Positions 33,100 through 42,456 of a stretch of 64,000 nt of DNA are shown in pieces. The stretch comes from Orrella dioscoreae (GTDB lineage Bacteria > Pseudomonadota > Gammaproteobacteria > Burkholderiales > Burkholderiaceae_B). The stretch lies in NCBI RefSeq assembly GCF_900089455.2, contig NZ_LT907988.1:3596001-3660000 (forward strand). The letters are read 5' to 3'. Made by a program: the position numbers and the translations under genes. Under the pieces are notes generated by a model. That model was not told where the DNA came from and ran no database searches. It worked only from the letters and a program-made list of their open reading frames with translations. The stretch's first letter is position 1. Every line of letters starts with the position of its first letter.

Positions 33100-35208
33100 A
33101 TGTCGTCGCGCAACTCGACCCTGATTCCCACCCGCCTTTTCCTGGCCCTGGGCTGGGTGCCCGCCCTGGCGCTGGCCCAGCAAGCCCAGCCTCCCGTCAC
33201 CTCGCTGCCGCAGATCACGGTGCAGGGCCAGGCCCTCAGCGAAACCGCGACAGGTCCTGTCCAAGGCTACTCCGCGCAGCGCTCCGCCACCGCCACCAAG
33301 ACCGACACCCCGCTGATCGAGACGGCGCAATCGGTCACGGTCGTGACGCGCGACCAGATGGTGGACCAGGGCGCGACGAGCATCCAGGAAGCGCTGGGCT
33401 ATGCGGCAGGGGTGCGGTCCGATGCCTATGGCGTCGACTCGCGTTCGGATGGCGCCCGCGTGCGGGGCACCGAGGCATCGACCTACCTGGACGGCCTGCG
33501 CCAAGCCTATGGCTACTACACCAGCACGACACGGACCGACCCCTTCACATTGGAACGGCTTGAAGTGCTACGTGGACCTTCGGCCATGCTGTATGGCCAA
33601 GGTAGTACCGGCGGTGTCGTGAACATGGTCAGCAAGCGCCCCCAGGAGGAGTTTCAAGGCGAGGCCGGCATTCAATATGGCAGCCATGGCCGCAAGCAGG
33701 CCCAGTTGGACATCACTGGCCCCGCCACCGCCGACGGCAAGCTGCTGTACCGCCTGGTTGCACTGAAGCGCGATGCCGATACCCAGGTGCATCACGTGCC
33801 GGACGACCGCAGCCTGGTCGCGCCGTCCCTGACCTACCGCCCCAGCGCAGCCACCTCCTTCACGCTGCAAGCCCTATGGCAGGAAGACAAGTCGGGATCG
33901 ACCGCGCAATTCATGCCCTGGTCAGCGATCCAGGCCTCACCCAATGGCACCATCCCCACGTACCGCTTCCTTGGGGAACCTGACTACGACAAGTACGACT
34001 CCACGCGACGCAGCATCGGCTGGCTGTTCGAACATCAGTTCAACGACAACTGGTCGTTCAGCCAAGGCTTCCGGCGCGCTCGCAACGAAGTCGACTATTT
34101 CACCCATTACGCCGACTTCTTTACGGATAGCGGCAACTGGGCCGTGAATCCCCTGGATCCCAGCCAGGTCGGACGTGTTCAGTACGGCAACACAAACAAG
34201 GTGCGTATCGACACGCTGGATCAGCACCTGAAAGGCAAGGTGCAGACTGGCATCGTCAAGCACGAACTGCTGCTGGGCTTCGACTGGTCCAATTACAACC
34301 GTGAAAGCCGAAGCGCCAATGGCTACAACTACATCAATCCCTATGAGCCAGTGTACGGCGACTACGTGACGCCTACGCTGACGGACGATGCCCGCTTCAA
34401 GCAACGCCAGACGGGCATCTATCTTCAGGACCAGATGAAGATCGGCCAGAACTGGATCGTGTCGGCGGGCTTGCGCCACGACCGCGCGCGCACCGTGTCG
34501 GAAGGCAGCCCGGGAGACAGCGACAGCGCAACCACGAAGCGCTTTGGCCTGATGTATGCCGCCGACAACGGCTGGTCGCCTTACATCAGCTACAGCGAAT
34601 CGTTCACGCCGGTGGCGGGCACTCCCCGGAATCAGGACTATGTCACCTACAAGCCCCTGCGCGGTGAGCAATGGGAATTGGGCGTGAAGCATCAGTCCAG
34701 GGATGGCCGCAGCCTCTTCACCGCGTCGGTCTATGACTTGAAGGAGAAGAATCAGCTCGTGCAAAGCGCGGTGGACCCCACGACACAAGAACAGGTGGGC
34801 AAGACCCGCACCCGCGGTCTGGAACTGGAATGGCGTGGCTCTCCCGCGGCCAACCTCGACCTGATCGCGCACTACAACTACATCAATCTGGACGAAAAGC
34901 TGGAAGGCATTCCCAAGCACCAGGCTTCCGCCTGGGCGAAATACCGCTTCGCCATCGCCGACGTGCACGGTTTCTCGGCCGGCGCCGGCGTGCGCTGGAT
35001 GAGCAAGTTCACCGACGGCAACGCCCCCGAGACCGCCTCGGTCGTGCTGCTGGACGGCCTGCTCGCCTACGAGACCAACAAGTGGCGCTATGCCTTGAAC
35101 GTCAACAACCTGACCGACAAGACCTACGTGGCCACGTGCCTGTCGCGCGGTGACTGCTGGTACGGCGCCCGCCGCAACATCATCGCCAGCGCTTCCTATA
35201 AGTTCTGA
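33100..35208 (+). CDS. TonB-dependent siderophore receptor (ferrichrome-type)
   Basis: Outer-membrane receptor of 702 residues. A signal peptide (LFLALGWVPALALA) is followed by a plug domain (SVTVVTRDQMVDQG, LEVLRGPSAMLYGQGSTGGV) and a beta barrel ending in Phe (SASYKF). The C-terminal YVATCLSRGDCWYGARR is typical of FhuA/FcuA-type ferrichrome or hydroxamate receptors. There is no N-terminal signalling domain. The 170 bp upstream are markedly AT-rich for this genome; the ATG has no Shine-Dalgarno match, and I see no convincing Fur box. It is convergent with the FecA-like receptor. Confidence 0.92.
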   Translation: MSSRNSTLIPTRLFLALGWVPALALAQQAQPPVTSLPQITVQGQALSETATGPVQGYSAQRSATATKTDTPLIETAQSVTVVTRDQMVDQGATSIQEALGYAAGVRSDAYGVDSRSDGARVRGTEASTYLDGLRQAYGYYTSTTRTDPFTLERLEVLRGPSAMLYGQGSTGGVVNMVSKRPQEEFQGEAGIQYGSHGRKQAQLDITGPATADGKLLYRLVALKRDADTQVHHVPDDRSLVAPSLTYRPSAATSFTLQALWQEDKSGSTAQFMPWSAIQASPNGTIPTYRFLGEPDYDKYDSTRRSIGWLFEHQFNDNWSFSQGFRRARNEVDYFTHYADFFTDSGNWAVNPLDPSQVGRVQYGNTNKVRIDTLDQHLKGKVQTGIVKHELLLGFDWSNYNRESRSANGYNYINPYEPVYGDYVTPTLTDDARFKQRQTGIYLQDQMKIGQNWIVSAGLRHDRARTVSEGSPGDSDSATTKRFGLMYAADNGWSPYISYSESFTPVAGTPRNQDYVTYKPLRGEQWELGVKHQSRDGRSLFTASVYDLKEKNQLVQSAVDPTTQEQVGKTRTRGLELEWRGSPAANLDLIAHYNYINLDEKLEGIPKHQASAWAKYRFAIADVHGFSAGAGVRWMSKFTDGNAPETASVVLLDGLLAYETNKWRYALNVNNLTDKTYVATCLSRGDCWYGARRNIIASASYKF

Positions 35209-35224
35209 TCCGCGCGGCGATATC

Positions 35225-35259
35225 AGGCCCGGCTCTCATGCAGAGGCCGGGCCTTTTTT
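35225..35259 (+). terminator. Terminator between the two TonB receptor genes
   Basis: AGGCCCGGC and GCCGGGCCT pair around CTCTCATGCAGAG, followed by TTTTTTC. Strong stem and T-run on the plus strand, 16 bp after the receptor stop. Confidence 0.92.
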
Positions 35260-35280
35260 CTGCGCGCAGGGTCGGCCGCC

Positions 35281-37746
35281 TCAGAACGCATACCGCAGGT
35301 TCACGTAGGCGCTGCGCGGCTCGCCGTACCAACCATTGTTGGCGTTGATGTTGGTGAAGTACGCCTTGTCGAATACGTTGTTCAGATTGAGCGTAGCCGT
35401 CAGGTTGCGGTTCACCTCGTACTGCGCCATCACGTCCACCACCGCCACGCTGCCCTGCGAATGCTGCGCGTCGTAGATGCGGTTCTGCCAGCGCACATTG
35501 GCGCCCAGCGTCAGGCCTTCCACCAGCCACGCAGGCCGATAGCTGGTGAAGAGCTTGAACATCCTGCGGGGAATGTAGGTCAGCCGCGCGTCGCCATTGG
35601 CGTCTTTCGGGCTGCTGTAGCTATAGCCACCGGCCACCTGCCACGCGGGCGTGAGCTGGCCCGACACCTCCAGCTCGTAGCCCGTCGTCTTGGTGCCGTC
35701 CACGGCCTTATAGATGTATTGCCCGGTGGGGCCATAGCTGGTGCTGCCACCCGGTCCCGGCACGTACTCCGGCAGCTTGTCCTTCTTCGTTTCGAAGTAG
35801 GCGGCCGACAGGTTCAGCCTGTCCTCCAGGAACGCCAGCTTCACCCCGCCCTCGATATTGGTGCCCTCCGCCGGCTTGAGCAGTTCGCCGTTGCTGTCAT
35901 AGTTCGTGGAAGGCTGGAAGATGTCGGTGTAGCTGCCATACACCGACACGTTCCTCGTCACGTCGAAGACCAGTCCCGCATAGGGCGTGAACACCGACGA
36001 CTCCTCGTTGGTCACGCCACGCGTAAAGGCGCCTGCGGCGGTGTAGCGATCGGTGCGCGTCTTCCAGTTGCTGATGCGTCCGCCCAGAATCACGGACAGG
36101 CGATCCGTCGGCTTGAGACGCGCCGAAGCATAGGCGCCGCTCTGCTTGTCGTGGGTAGTGGAGCCGTTGCCGTTGGGCGCCAGGTAGGTATAGGGGTAAT
36201 CGCCCGTGCGGATGAAGTCGGACGCATTGCCGATGTTCGCGTCCAGGCGTTGGAAGCCGCGGTCGCGCCCCTCCATCTTCGAAAAATTGCCGCCCAGCAC
36301 CAGCTCATGTCGGCGGCCGAACAGTTCGAACGGGCCTGTCGCATAGAGCCCCACCGAACTCTGCTCCGGCTTGCCGCCATAGCGGATGGCGCGGAAGGCA
36401 CCGCCGCCCTGCCGGGTCAGGTTGTTGCTCAGCCCCGCCTGGACGATGTCGAATTCGCGGCGTGAATGCTCCACGTCCAGTTGCACCCGCCAGTCGTTCT
36501 CGAAGTAATGCTGCAAGGTGGAAAAGAGCGTCAGGTTTTCCCGGTCGGTATAGGCCCAGTCGGCTGCCAGGTTGGCCGAACGGGAAAAGCCCGTCGGCGT
36601 GCCATCGGTGAAGGACAGCCGCGTGCCCTGTTGCGCGCTGCCCGCGCCAGTACTGCGGTGCTTCTGGTATTCCACGCCGGCCGAGAGCACGGTACCCGGC
36701 ATGAGATCGGCCTCGACCACCCCATACACAATGTCCTTGCGCATCTTCACGCGATCCATGAAGGTGCCGTTATCCTGGTGCACCGCGACCAGGCGTCCGC
36801 GGACCTTGTCCGACTCGCTGAGCGGTGTGCTGATATCCCCCTCCACGCGGTAGAAATCCCACGAACCTGCCTTGGCGGCCACGTGTGCCTGGAACCCGCG
36901 CGTGGGCAGCTTGCGTACCAGGTTCACCGCGCCCGACGGCTCGCCGATACCATTGAGCAAGCCGCTCGCGCCGCGCACGACCTCCACCCGGTCGAAGACC
37001 GCGGTATCGGCGATATCGTTCTTGAAACCGAAACGCGTCGAACGCGGTACACCATTGACCTGGTAGTTCTGCAGCTCGAACCCGCGCGAATAGACGAAGT
37101 TGCTGTCGCCGCCGACGACGTTGGTATTGTTGAAGTACAGCCCCGTCGTCTGCTCCAGCACCTTGGAGATTTCGTCCAAGCCCTGGTCCTCCATGCGCTT
37201 GTGCGTCATGACGGTCACCGACTGGGGCGTCTCCCGCAACGACAGATCGAGCTTGGTCGCGGTATTGGTGAGGTGGGTCGTGTAGGAACCGCTGCCTTCG
37301 GTCACCCCCAGCACCCGCACCGGCGCCAGGGCCGTGGGCTCGTTCGCCTGGGCCGCCGCGCGGATGACGGTATAGGTCTGTGCCCCATGGGCTTGCGCGC
37401 TCAGTCCACTGCCCGCCAGCAGAAGCCGCAAGGCGTCCTCCGCGGCATAGTTGCCGTGCAGTGCGCCACTTTGCAGCCCGCCCGTGAGCGCTTCCGAGAA
37501 CAGGATCTGGGCGCCGGTCTGCCGGGCCAACAGGGTCAGCGACTCGCTCAGCGGACCCGCGGCCAGGTTGACTGCGTGCAGCGTGGCCGCTGCCTGGGGG
37601 GATTGCGCCTTCGCGGGCCTGCCCGGCAGGGCCAGCACCCCGGCGCTGAACAGCACGGCCAGGCTGATGGCCAGCGCACGAGGCCGGACAAACGGCGCAG
37701 GCCTGGCGGCCTTGGCGCCCACGCGTTGTTGCGGGGGGAACGACAT
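35281..37746 (-). CDS. TonB-dependent siderophore receptor with N-terminal signalling domain
   Basis: 821-residue outer-membrane transducer. After a signal sequence (LAISLAVLFSAGVLALPG) residues about 55-130 form a secretin/TonB short N-terminal domain (LAAGPLSESLTLLARQTGAQILFSE, then YTVIRAA), as in FecA and FpvA. The plug (SVTVMTHKRMEDQG, EVVRGASGLLNGIGEPSG) and barrel follow, ending NGWYGEPRSAYVNLRYAF as in FhuE/FpvA-class hydroxamate receptors. Directly upstream are fecR and fecI, so ligand binding is expected to signal through FecR to the sigma factor and induce this gene. The siderophore cannot be named from sequence. Confidence 0.94.
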   Translation of the reverse strand: MSFPPQQRVGAKAARPAPFVRPRALAISLAVLFSAGVLALPGRPAKAQSPQAAATLHAVNLAAGPLSESLTLLARQTGAQILFSEALTGGLQSGALHGNYAAEDALRLLLAGSGLSAQAHGAQTYTVIRAAAQANEPTALAPVRVLGVTEGSGSYTTHLTNTATKLDLSLRETPQSVTVMTHKRMEDQGLDEISKVLEQTTGLYFNNTNVVGGDSNFVYSRGFELQNYQVNGVPRSTRFGFKNDIADTAVFDRVEVVRGASGLLNGIGEPSGAVNLVRKLPTRGFQAHVAAKAGSWDFYRVEGDISTPLSESDKVRGRLVAVHQDNGTFMDRVKMRKDIVYGVVEADLMPGTVLSAGVEYQKHRSTGAGSAQQGTRLSFTDGTPTGFSRSANLAADWAYTDRENLTLFSTLQHYFENDWRVQLDVEHSRREFDIVQAGLSNNLTRQGGGAFRAIRYGGKPEQSSVGLYATGPFELFGRRHELVLGGNFSKMEGRDRGFQRLDANIGNASDFIRTGDYPYTYLAPNGNGSTTHDKQSGAYASARLKPTDRLSVILGGRISNWKTRTDRYTAAGAFTRGVTNEESSVFTPYAGLVFDVTRNVSVYGSYTDIFQPSTNYDSNGELLKPAEGTNIEGGVKLAFLEDRLNLSAAYFETKKDKLPEYVPGPGGSTSYGPTGQYIYKAVDGTKTTGYELEVSGQLTPAWQVAGGYSYSSPKDANGDARLTYIPRRMFKLFTSYRPAWLVEGLTLGANVRWQNRIYDAQHSQGSVAVVDVMAQYEVNRNLTATLNLNNVFDKAYFTNINANNGWYGEPRSAYVNLRYAF

Positions 37747-37827
37747 GCTTTCCTCGATGGTGAACGGTATCGGGAAAGATGTCGGATCAGCCCCCGCACA
37801 ACCCTACCTGCTGAAGCAAAAAAAAGA

Positions 37828-38709
37828 TCAGCGGCTGCGCAACGCCACGCCGCCGCCGGGCAGGCTGAGCACCTTCACCGGCAGAATGCCAGGCAGCAGC
37901 GCCAGCAGCGTGTCCGTGTTGCTGCTGTCGAACACGCCCGATAGCCGCAATGTGCCGATACGAGGATCCACGATGCGGATGGGCGTGCCGCGATAACGCT
38001 GGATGGCGGCCACCGCCTCGACCAGCGGCGTGTCCTGGAAGACCAGCCGCCCCTCTTTCCAGGCGTCCTGGAGACGGCTTTCCAGCGCTTGCACCGCTGG
38101 CGCACCTTGCGCTGGCAGCCGCGCCTGCTGGCCGGCCCGCAGCGACACGCCACGTTCGGGCGCCTGCCCCTTGCGCCAGACGGCCACACGGCCCTCATAG
38201 ACCGAGACACTGCTGGTGTCCGGCGTCTCGCGCCACACATCGAAGCGCGTGCCGACGACGCGCACCTGCGCCGGCCCCGCCGTCACCAGGAAGGGCCGCC
38301 AGGTCGCGGGCGCCACGATGAACTGCGCACGCCCCGACACCAGCGTGACGCGGCGGGTGCGCAGATGCCACTGAACCGCCACCGCGCTGCCCGTATCCAG
38401 CACCAGCGTGCTGCCATCGGGCAGCTCGGCCTGGACGCGCTCGCCCACCCGTGTGCTGTAGCGCTCGCTGCGATACGCGGGATCCCACCACCAGAGCATC
38501 GCGGCGACCGCGAGCAGCGCAGCCGCGCCGGCGGTCACGGCACGCTTGCCGCGCGGCTCACGGGACGGCGGAACGGGAAACAGCTGCTTGAGCGCGTCGC
38601 GATGCGTGCCGACCGCCACGCCGACTTCGGCGTGGTCCGCGCCGGAAGACCGTGCCTGCTGCTGCCTCGGATCAGGCGGCAGCCCTTGCCTGTCAGGCAG
38701 CATCGTCAT
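37828..38709 (-). CDS. FecR-family anti-sigma regulator
   Basis: 293-residue inner-membrane signal relay between receptor and sigma factor. One hydrophobic segment (residues about 56-74, AVTAGAAALLAVAAMLWWW) is followed by the periplasmic FecR domain (ELPDGSTLVLDTGSAVAV, VTLVSGRAQFIVAP, VVGTRFDVW, VYEGRVAVW) and an STN-like end. The cytoplasmic N-terminus is only about 55 residues and lacks the Trp-containing DUF4880 region that FecR proteins normally use to contact FecI, so its mode of action may differ. Its start overlaps fecI by 17 bp. A T-rich run follows the stop. Confidence 0.88.
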   Translation of the reverse strand: MTMLPDRQGLPPDPRQQQARSSGADHAEVGVAVGTHRDALKQLFPVPPSREPRGKRAVTAGAAALLAVAAMLWWWDPAYRSERYSTRVGERVQAELPDGSTLVLDTGSAVAVQWHLRTRRVTLVSGRAQFIVAPATWRPFLVTAGPAQVRVVGTRFDVWRETPDTSSVSVYEGRVAVWRKGQAPERGVSLRAGQQARLPAQGAPAVQALESRLQDAWKEGRLVFQDTPLVEAVAAIQRYRGTPIRIVDPRIGTLRLSGVFDSSNTDTLLALLPGILPVKVLSLPGGGVALRSR

Positions 38710-39253
38710 CCCGCAAGCCCATCCGGCAGCACGCCACGCCGATGCGCAGATGCTTCTCTACGGTCTTGAGCGAAATGCCCAGGTGGCGTGCGACCTCCGC
38801 CTGCGGCCACTCATGGATCTTGTGCAGGACGAAGACATCCCGGCAGCGCGGCGGCAGCGCCTCGATGGCCTGGGCCAGGCGCAGCAGCGACTGGCGCGCG
38901 GCTGCCTGCCGCGCGGGTTGAAACGTCTCGTCGGCCGCCTGAGACAACGCGTCCGGCGTGTCTTCCATGCGGCTGGCCAGCCGGCGCCGTGCGGTCTCCT
39001 GGCGGAGGTTGTCGATCGCGCGCCGTTTGGTCAACGTGCGCAGGAAGGCGAGCGGCACGCGCGCCTCCTGGCCGACGTGCCTGTCTTTCAGCAGTTGAAG
39101 GCAGACGTCATGCACCGCCTCGCGCGCCGTGTCGCGTGCCTGGTGCCGGTCCACCTGGAAACGACCGGCCGCGCGGCACACATAGGCCACGAGTTCGTCG
39201 TAACAACCGGCCAGCCTGGCGACCAGCGGCGAAGAAACATCGTTGGAAAGCAT
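38693..39253 (-). CDS. ECF sigma factor, FecI type
   Basis: 186 residues. Region 2 is visible as ARDTAREAVHDVCLQLLKDR and PLAFLRTLTKRRAIDNLRQE. Region 4 reads ALPPRCRDVFVLHKIHEWP then AEVARHLGISLKTVEKHLRIG. This is the iron-starvation FecI subfamily pattern. A perfect palindrome of Fur-box type lies 57 bp upstream, so iron starvation should derepress it. It heads fecI-fecR-receptor on the minus strand. Confidence 0.93.
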   Translation of the reverse strand: MLSNDVSSPLVARLAGCYDELVAYVCRAAGRFQVDRHQARDTAREAVHDVCLQLLKDRHVGQEARVPLAFLRTLTKRRAIDNLRQETARRRLASRMEDTPDALSQAADETFQPARQAAARQSLLRLAQAIEALPPRCRDVFVLHKIHEWPQAEVARHLGISLKTVEKHLRIGVACCRMGLRDDDAA

Positions 39254-39307
39254 GGCGAATCAGGGGGGGGCGGCTGCGGACGGGCAAGGCAAAAAGAATA
39301 TCACATA

Positions 39308-39324
39308 ACGAGAATCATTCTCCT
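39308..39324. promoter_or_regulatory. Fur box upstream of the fecI-like gene
   Basis: GAGAAT-C-ATTCTC (39310-39322) is a perfect 6-1-6 inverted repeat fitting the Fur 7-1-7 consensus TGATAATnATTATCA with G/C replacements. It stands in the promoter region of the ECF sigma gene, which reads away to the left. Confidence 0.8.
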
Positions 39325-39351
39325 TGCTCTGCATCGCGTCGCCCCGTCATG

Positions 39352-39386
39352 AAAAAACCCGGCCGCTCTGGCGAGGGGCCGGGTTT
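39352..39386 (-). terminator. Terminator of yajC-secDF
   Basis: On the minus strand AAACCCGGCC and GGCCGGGTTT pair across a 12-base loop and run into TTTTTTC. It lies 22 bp beyond the secF stop. Confidence 0.92.
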
Positions 39387-39407
39387 GCTGGAGGGCGGCG
39401 CGGGCGC

Positions 39408-40349
39408 TCAAGGCGTTTCGACTTCGCCCTCTTCGCCTTCCTTCTTGACCGGCTTGATCAGGTCTTCGCGCTTCACGCCCAGCCACATGGCGATGGCGGC
39501 GGCCACGAACACCGACGAATAGATGCCGAACCAGATGCCGATGGTCAGCGCCAGCGCGAAGTAGTGCAGGCTGGGGCCGCCGAAGAACAGCATGGCCAGC
39601 ACCATCATCTGCGTCGAACCGTGCGTGATGATGGTGCGCGAGATCGTCTGCGTGATGGCGCCGTCGATCACCTCGACCACGGTGGCCTTGCGCTGCTTGC
39701 GGAAGTTCTCGCGGATCCGGTCCATGATGACCACGGACTCGTTCACCGAGTAACCCAGCACGGCCAGCACCCCCGCCAGCACCGCCAGCGAGAATTCCCA
39801 TTGGAAGAAGGCGAAGAAGCCCAGGATGATCACCACGTCGTGCAGGTTGGCGATCACGCCGGCCACCGCGAACTTCCATTCGAAGCGCATGCCCAGGTAG
39901 ATCATGATGCCGACCACCACGAAGAGCAGCGCCAGCAGGCCGTTCTCGACCAGCTCATGGCCCACCTGCGGGCCGACGAACTCGACGCGGCGCAACGTGA
40001 CCGAACTGTCGGCGGCCTGCAGCGCGCCCAGCACGGCCTCGCTCTGGCCGGCCGTGGTCTGGCCCTCTGCCAGCGGCAGGCGGATCATGACGTCGCGCGA
40101 GGTGCCGAAGTTCTGCACCTGGAAGTCGGTGTAGCCCAGGCCGGTGACGGCCGTGCGCACCTGGTCCAGCTGGGCGGCCTGCTCATAGCTGACCTCCATC
40201 AGCGTGCCGCCGGTGAACTCGATGGACAGGTGGAAGCCTCGGGTGGCGATGAAGAACACCGCCAGGACGAAGGTGATGAAGCTGATCGCGTTCAGCACCA
40301 CGGCGTGGCGCATGAACGGGATGGTGCGATGGATGCGGAAAAATTCCAT
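39408..40349 (-). CDS. secF: Protein translocase subunit SecF
   Basis: 313 residues from ATG 40349 (MEFFRIHRTIPFM); a longer frame adds eleven unrelated residues. Six membrane segments; the first is followed by a periplasmic loop containing IEFTGGTLMEV. Conserved membrane motifs seen: LGYSVNESVVIMDRIREN and THGSTQMMVLAMLFFGG. SecDF uses the proton gradient to help pull secreted proteins through SecYEG. The C-terminal tail is charged (KKEGEEGEVETP). Last gene of yajC-secD-secF. Confidence 0.97.
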   Translation of the reverse strand: MEFFRIHRTIPFMRHAVVLNAISFITFVLAVFFIATRGFHLSIEFTGGTLMEVSYEQAAQLDQVRTAVTGLGYTDFQVQNFGTSRDVMIRLPLAEGQTTAGQSEAVLGALQAADSSVTLRRVEFVGPQVGHELVENGLLALLFVVVGIMIYLGMRFEWKFAVAGVIANLHDVVIILGFFAFFQWEFSLAVLAGVLAVLGYSVNESVVIMDRIRENFRKQRKATVVEVIDGAITQTISRTIITHGSTQMMVLAMLFFGGPSLHYFALALTIGIWFGIYSSVFVAAAIAMWLGVKREDLIKPVKKEGEEGEVETP

Positions 40350-40421
40350 GTTGCAAGTTCCGGGTGACGGTCCGGGCGGCACGCGCCGCCCGGCTAACAG
40401 GTCGGATCAACGGGGATCGGA

Positions 40422-42293
40422 TCAGCGCTGGGTGGGCTTCCAGACGGTGCCGATGGAAATGCTCTTGAGCTTGCGGCGGTTGCCATACCAGAGGTTGGCC
40501 AGCGCGCGCACGCCCACCACGGACGTGAACATGGAGGTCAGGATGCCCAGGCAGTGCACCACCGCGAAGCCGCGCACCGGGCCCGTACCGAAAGCCAGCA
40601 GCGCCAGCGCCACGATCAGCGTCGTCAGGTTCGAGTCCAGGATGGTTGCCCAGGCACGCTCGAAGCCATGATGGATGGCCTGCTGCGCCGTCGCGCCATT
40701 GCGCAGCTCCTCACGGATCCGCTCGTTGATCAGCACGTTCGCATCGATGGCCATGCCCAGGGTCAGCGCGATGGCCGCGATGCCGGGCAGCGTCAGCGTG
40801 GCCTGCAGCATGGACAGCAGCGCCAACAGCAGCAGCACGTTGAAGGTCAGGCCGATGGTCGAGAAGATGCCGAACAGGTGGTAATAAACGATGATGAAGA
40901 CGGCGATGGCGATGAAGCCGAACAGCGTCGAATAGAAGCCCTTGGCGATGTTGTCCGCGCCCAGGCTCGGGCCGATGGTGCGTTCCTCGATGATTTCCAT
41001 CGGGGCGGCCAGCGAACCGGCGCGCAGCAGCAGCGCGGTGTCGGCGGCCTCGGTGGCGCTCATGCTGCCCGAGATCTGCACCTGGCCGTTGGGGATTTCC
41101 ACGCGGATGACCGGCGCCGTGACGACTTCGCCGCGGCCCTTCTCGAACAGCAGGATGGCCATGCGCTTGTTGACGTTCTCGCGCGTGACGTCGCGGAAGA
41201 TGCGCGCGCCATTGGAGTCCAGCGTCAGGTGCACGGCAGCCTGCTGGCTTTGCTGGTCGCGGCCGGGCTGGGCGTCCTGCAAGTTCTCGCCCGTCAGGAT
41301 GACCTGGCGGCGCACCAGCAGCGGACGGCCGTCGCGGTCCTGGTAGCGCTCCAGGCCGAAAGGCACGGTGCCGCTGGCCAGCGCGCTTTGCGCGGCGGGG
41401 CTGTCGTCCACCATGCGGATTTCCAGCGTGGCGGTGCGGCCCAGCAGTTCCTTGGCACGGGCCACGTCCTGCACGCCGGGCAGCTGGACCACGATGCGGT
41501 CGCCGCCCTGCTGCTGGATCACGGGCTCGGCGACGCCAAGCTCGTTGATCCGGTTGTGCAGCGTGGTGATGTTCTGGCGCAGCGCGTTGTTCTGGACGGT
41601 GGCGATGGCGGTCTGGCTCAGCACGCCGACCACCTGCGCACGATCGCCTTCCTGGCGCTCGGTGAACTGCAGGTCGGGCATGCGGCCGCGCAGGGCCGAC
41701 AGCGCAGCGTCACGCACAGTGGCGTCGCTGAAGCTGGCCACCAGCGAGCGGCCGGCACGTTCGACCGTGCCGCCGGCGATCTTCTGGTCGCGCAGGATAT
41801 TGCGGGCCTCGTTCGAGAGCGCCTCGTAGCGCGAGTTCAGCGCGCCATCCATGTCGACCTGCAGCAGGAAGTGCACGCCGCCGCGCAGGTCCAGGCCCAG
41901 CGACATGGGACGGGCACCGATAGCCGTCAGCCAGTTGGGCGAGGCGGGCAGCAGGTTCAGCGCGACCGTGTAGGACGGGTCGGCCGAATCGGGATTCAGG
42001 GAGCGCTCGATCAGGTCGCGCGCCTTCAATTGGATGTCGGTCGTGGCAAAGCGCACGCGGACGGTGCCCACGGGCCCGTTCATCTCGAAGCTGGCGCCGG
42101 TCGTCTCGAGGCCGGCCTCGGACAACAGCTGCTCGACACGATCGAGCATGGACGCATCCACCTTGACGGTCGACTTGGCGCTGGCCACCTGCACCGCCGG
42201 CGATTCGCCGAAGAAATTGGGCAAGGTGTAGAGCAGGCCGATCACCACCGCGATCAGGACGGTGGCGTATTTCCAGAGGGGGTAGCGGTTCAT
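40422..42293 (-). CDS. secD: Protein translocase subunit SecD
   Basis: 623 residues, the large RND-type partner of SecF. N-terminal membrane segment (YATVLIAVVIGLLYTLPNFFG), then a large periplasmic part beginning LGLDLRGGVHFLLQVDM (the DLRGG motif) and P1 head. Five further membrane segments follow, including LTLGMAIDANVLINERIREEL, where the conserved Asp of proton transfer lies. It lies 72 bp upstream of secF. The 163-bp gap to yajC holds palindromic repeat DNA. Confidence 0.97.
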   Translation of the reverse strand: MNRYPLWKYATVLIAVVIGLLYTLPNFFGESPAVQVASAKSTVKVDASMLDRVEQLLSEAGLETTGASFEMNGPVGTVRVRFATTDIQLKARDLIERSLNPDSADPSYTVALNLLPASPNWLTAIGARPMSLGLDLRGGVHFLLQVDMDGALNSRYEALSNEARNILRDQKIAGGTVERAGRSLVASFSDATVRDAALSALRGRMPDLQFTERQEGDRAQVVGVLSQTAIATVQNNALRQNITTLHNRINELGVAEPVIQQQGGDRIVVQLPGVQDVARAKELLGRTATLEIRMVDDSPAAQSALASGTVPFGLERYQDRDGRPLLVRRQVILTGENLQDAQPGRDQQSQQAAVHLTLDSNGARIFRDVTRENVNKRMAILLFEKGRGEVVTAPVIRVEIPNGQVQISGSMSATEAADTALLLRAGSLAAPMEIIEERTIGPSLGADNIAKGFYSTLFGFIAIAVFIIVYYHLFGIFSTIGLTFNVLLLLALLSMLQATLTLPGIAAIALTLGMAIDANVLINERIREELRNGATAQQAIHHGFERAWATILDSNLTTLIVALALLAFGTGPVRGFAVVHCLGILTSMFTSVVGVRALANLWYGNRRKLKSISIGTVWKPTQR

Positions 42294-42364
42294 GGAGGAA
42301 AACGCAGGTGGTTGACTAACTTGGTAGAGAGGCCTTCGCCCCCATAAGACCTCGGCCCATCAGG

Positions 42365-42435
42365 GGCGCCGGGAAGCCGGCTTCGCCGGTCCCCCGGCGC
42401 CGCCCCCTTGAGGGGGAAGCGCGCAGCGCTTCGGG
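42365..42435. repeat. Palindromic GC-rich intergenic repeat between yajC and secD
   Basis: Three nested or successive inverted repeats lie in about 70 bp: GGCGCCGGG (42365) with CCCGGCGCC (42393), CCCCCTTGAGGGGG (42403-42416), and GAAGCG/CGCTTC (42416-42432). The style (C-run, short spacer, G-run, then AAGCGC/GCGCTT) resembles the repeats at 56961-57114, and suggests a dispersed REP-like family. It interrupts yajC-secD and may modulate read-through. Confidence 0.6.
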
Positions 42436-42456
42436 GGTGGGACTACCACTGGACTA

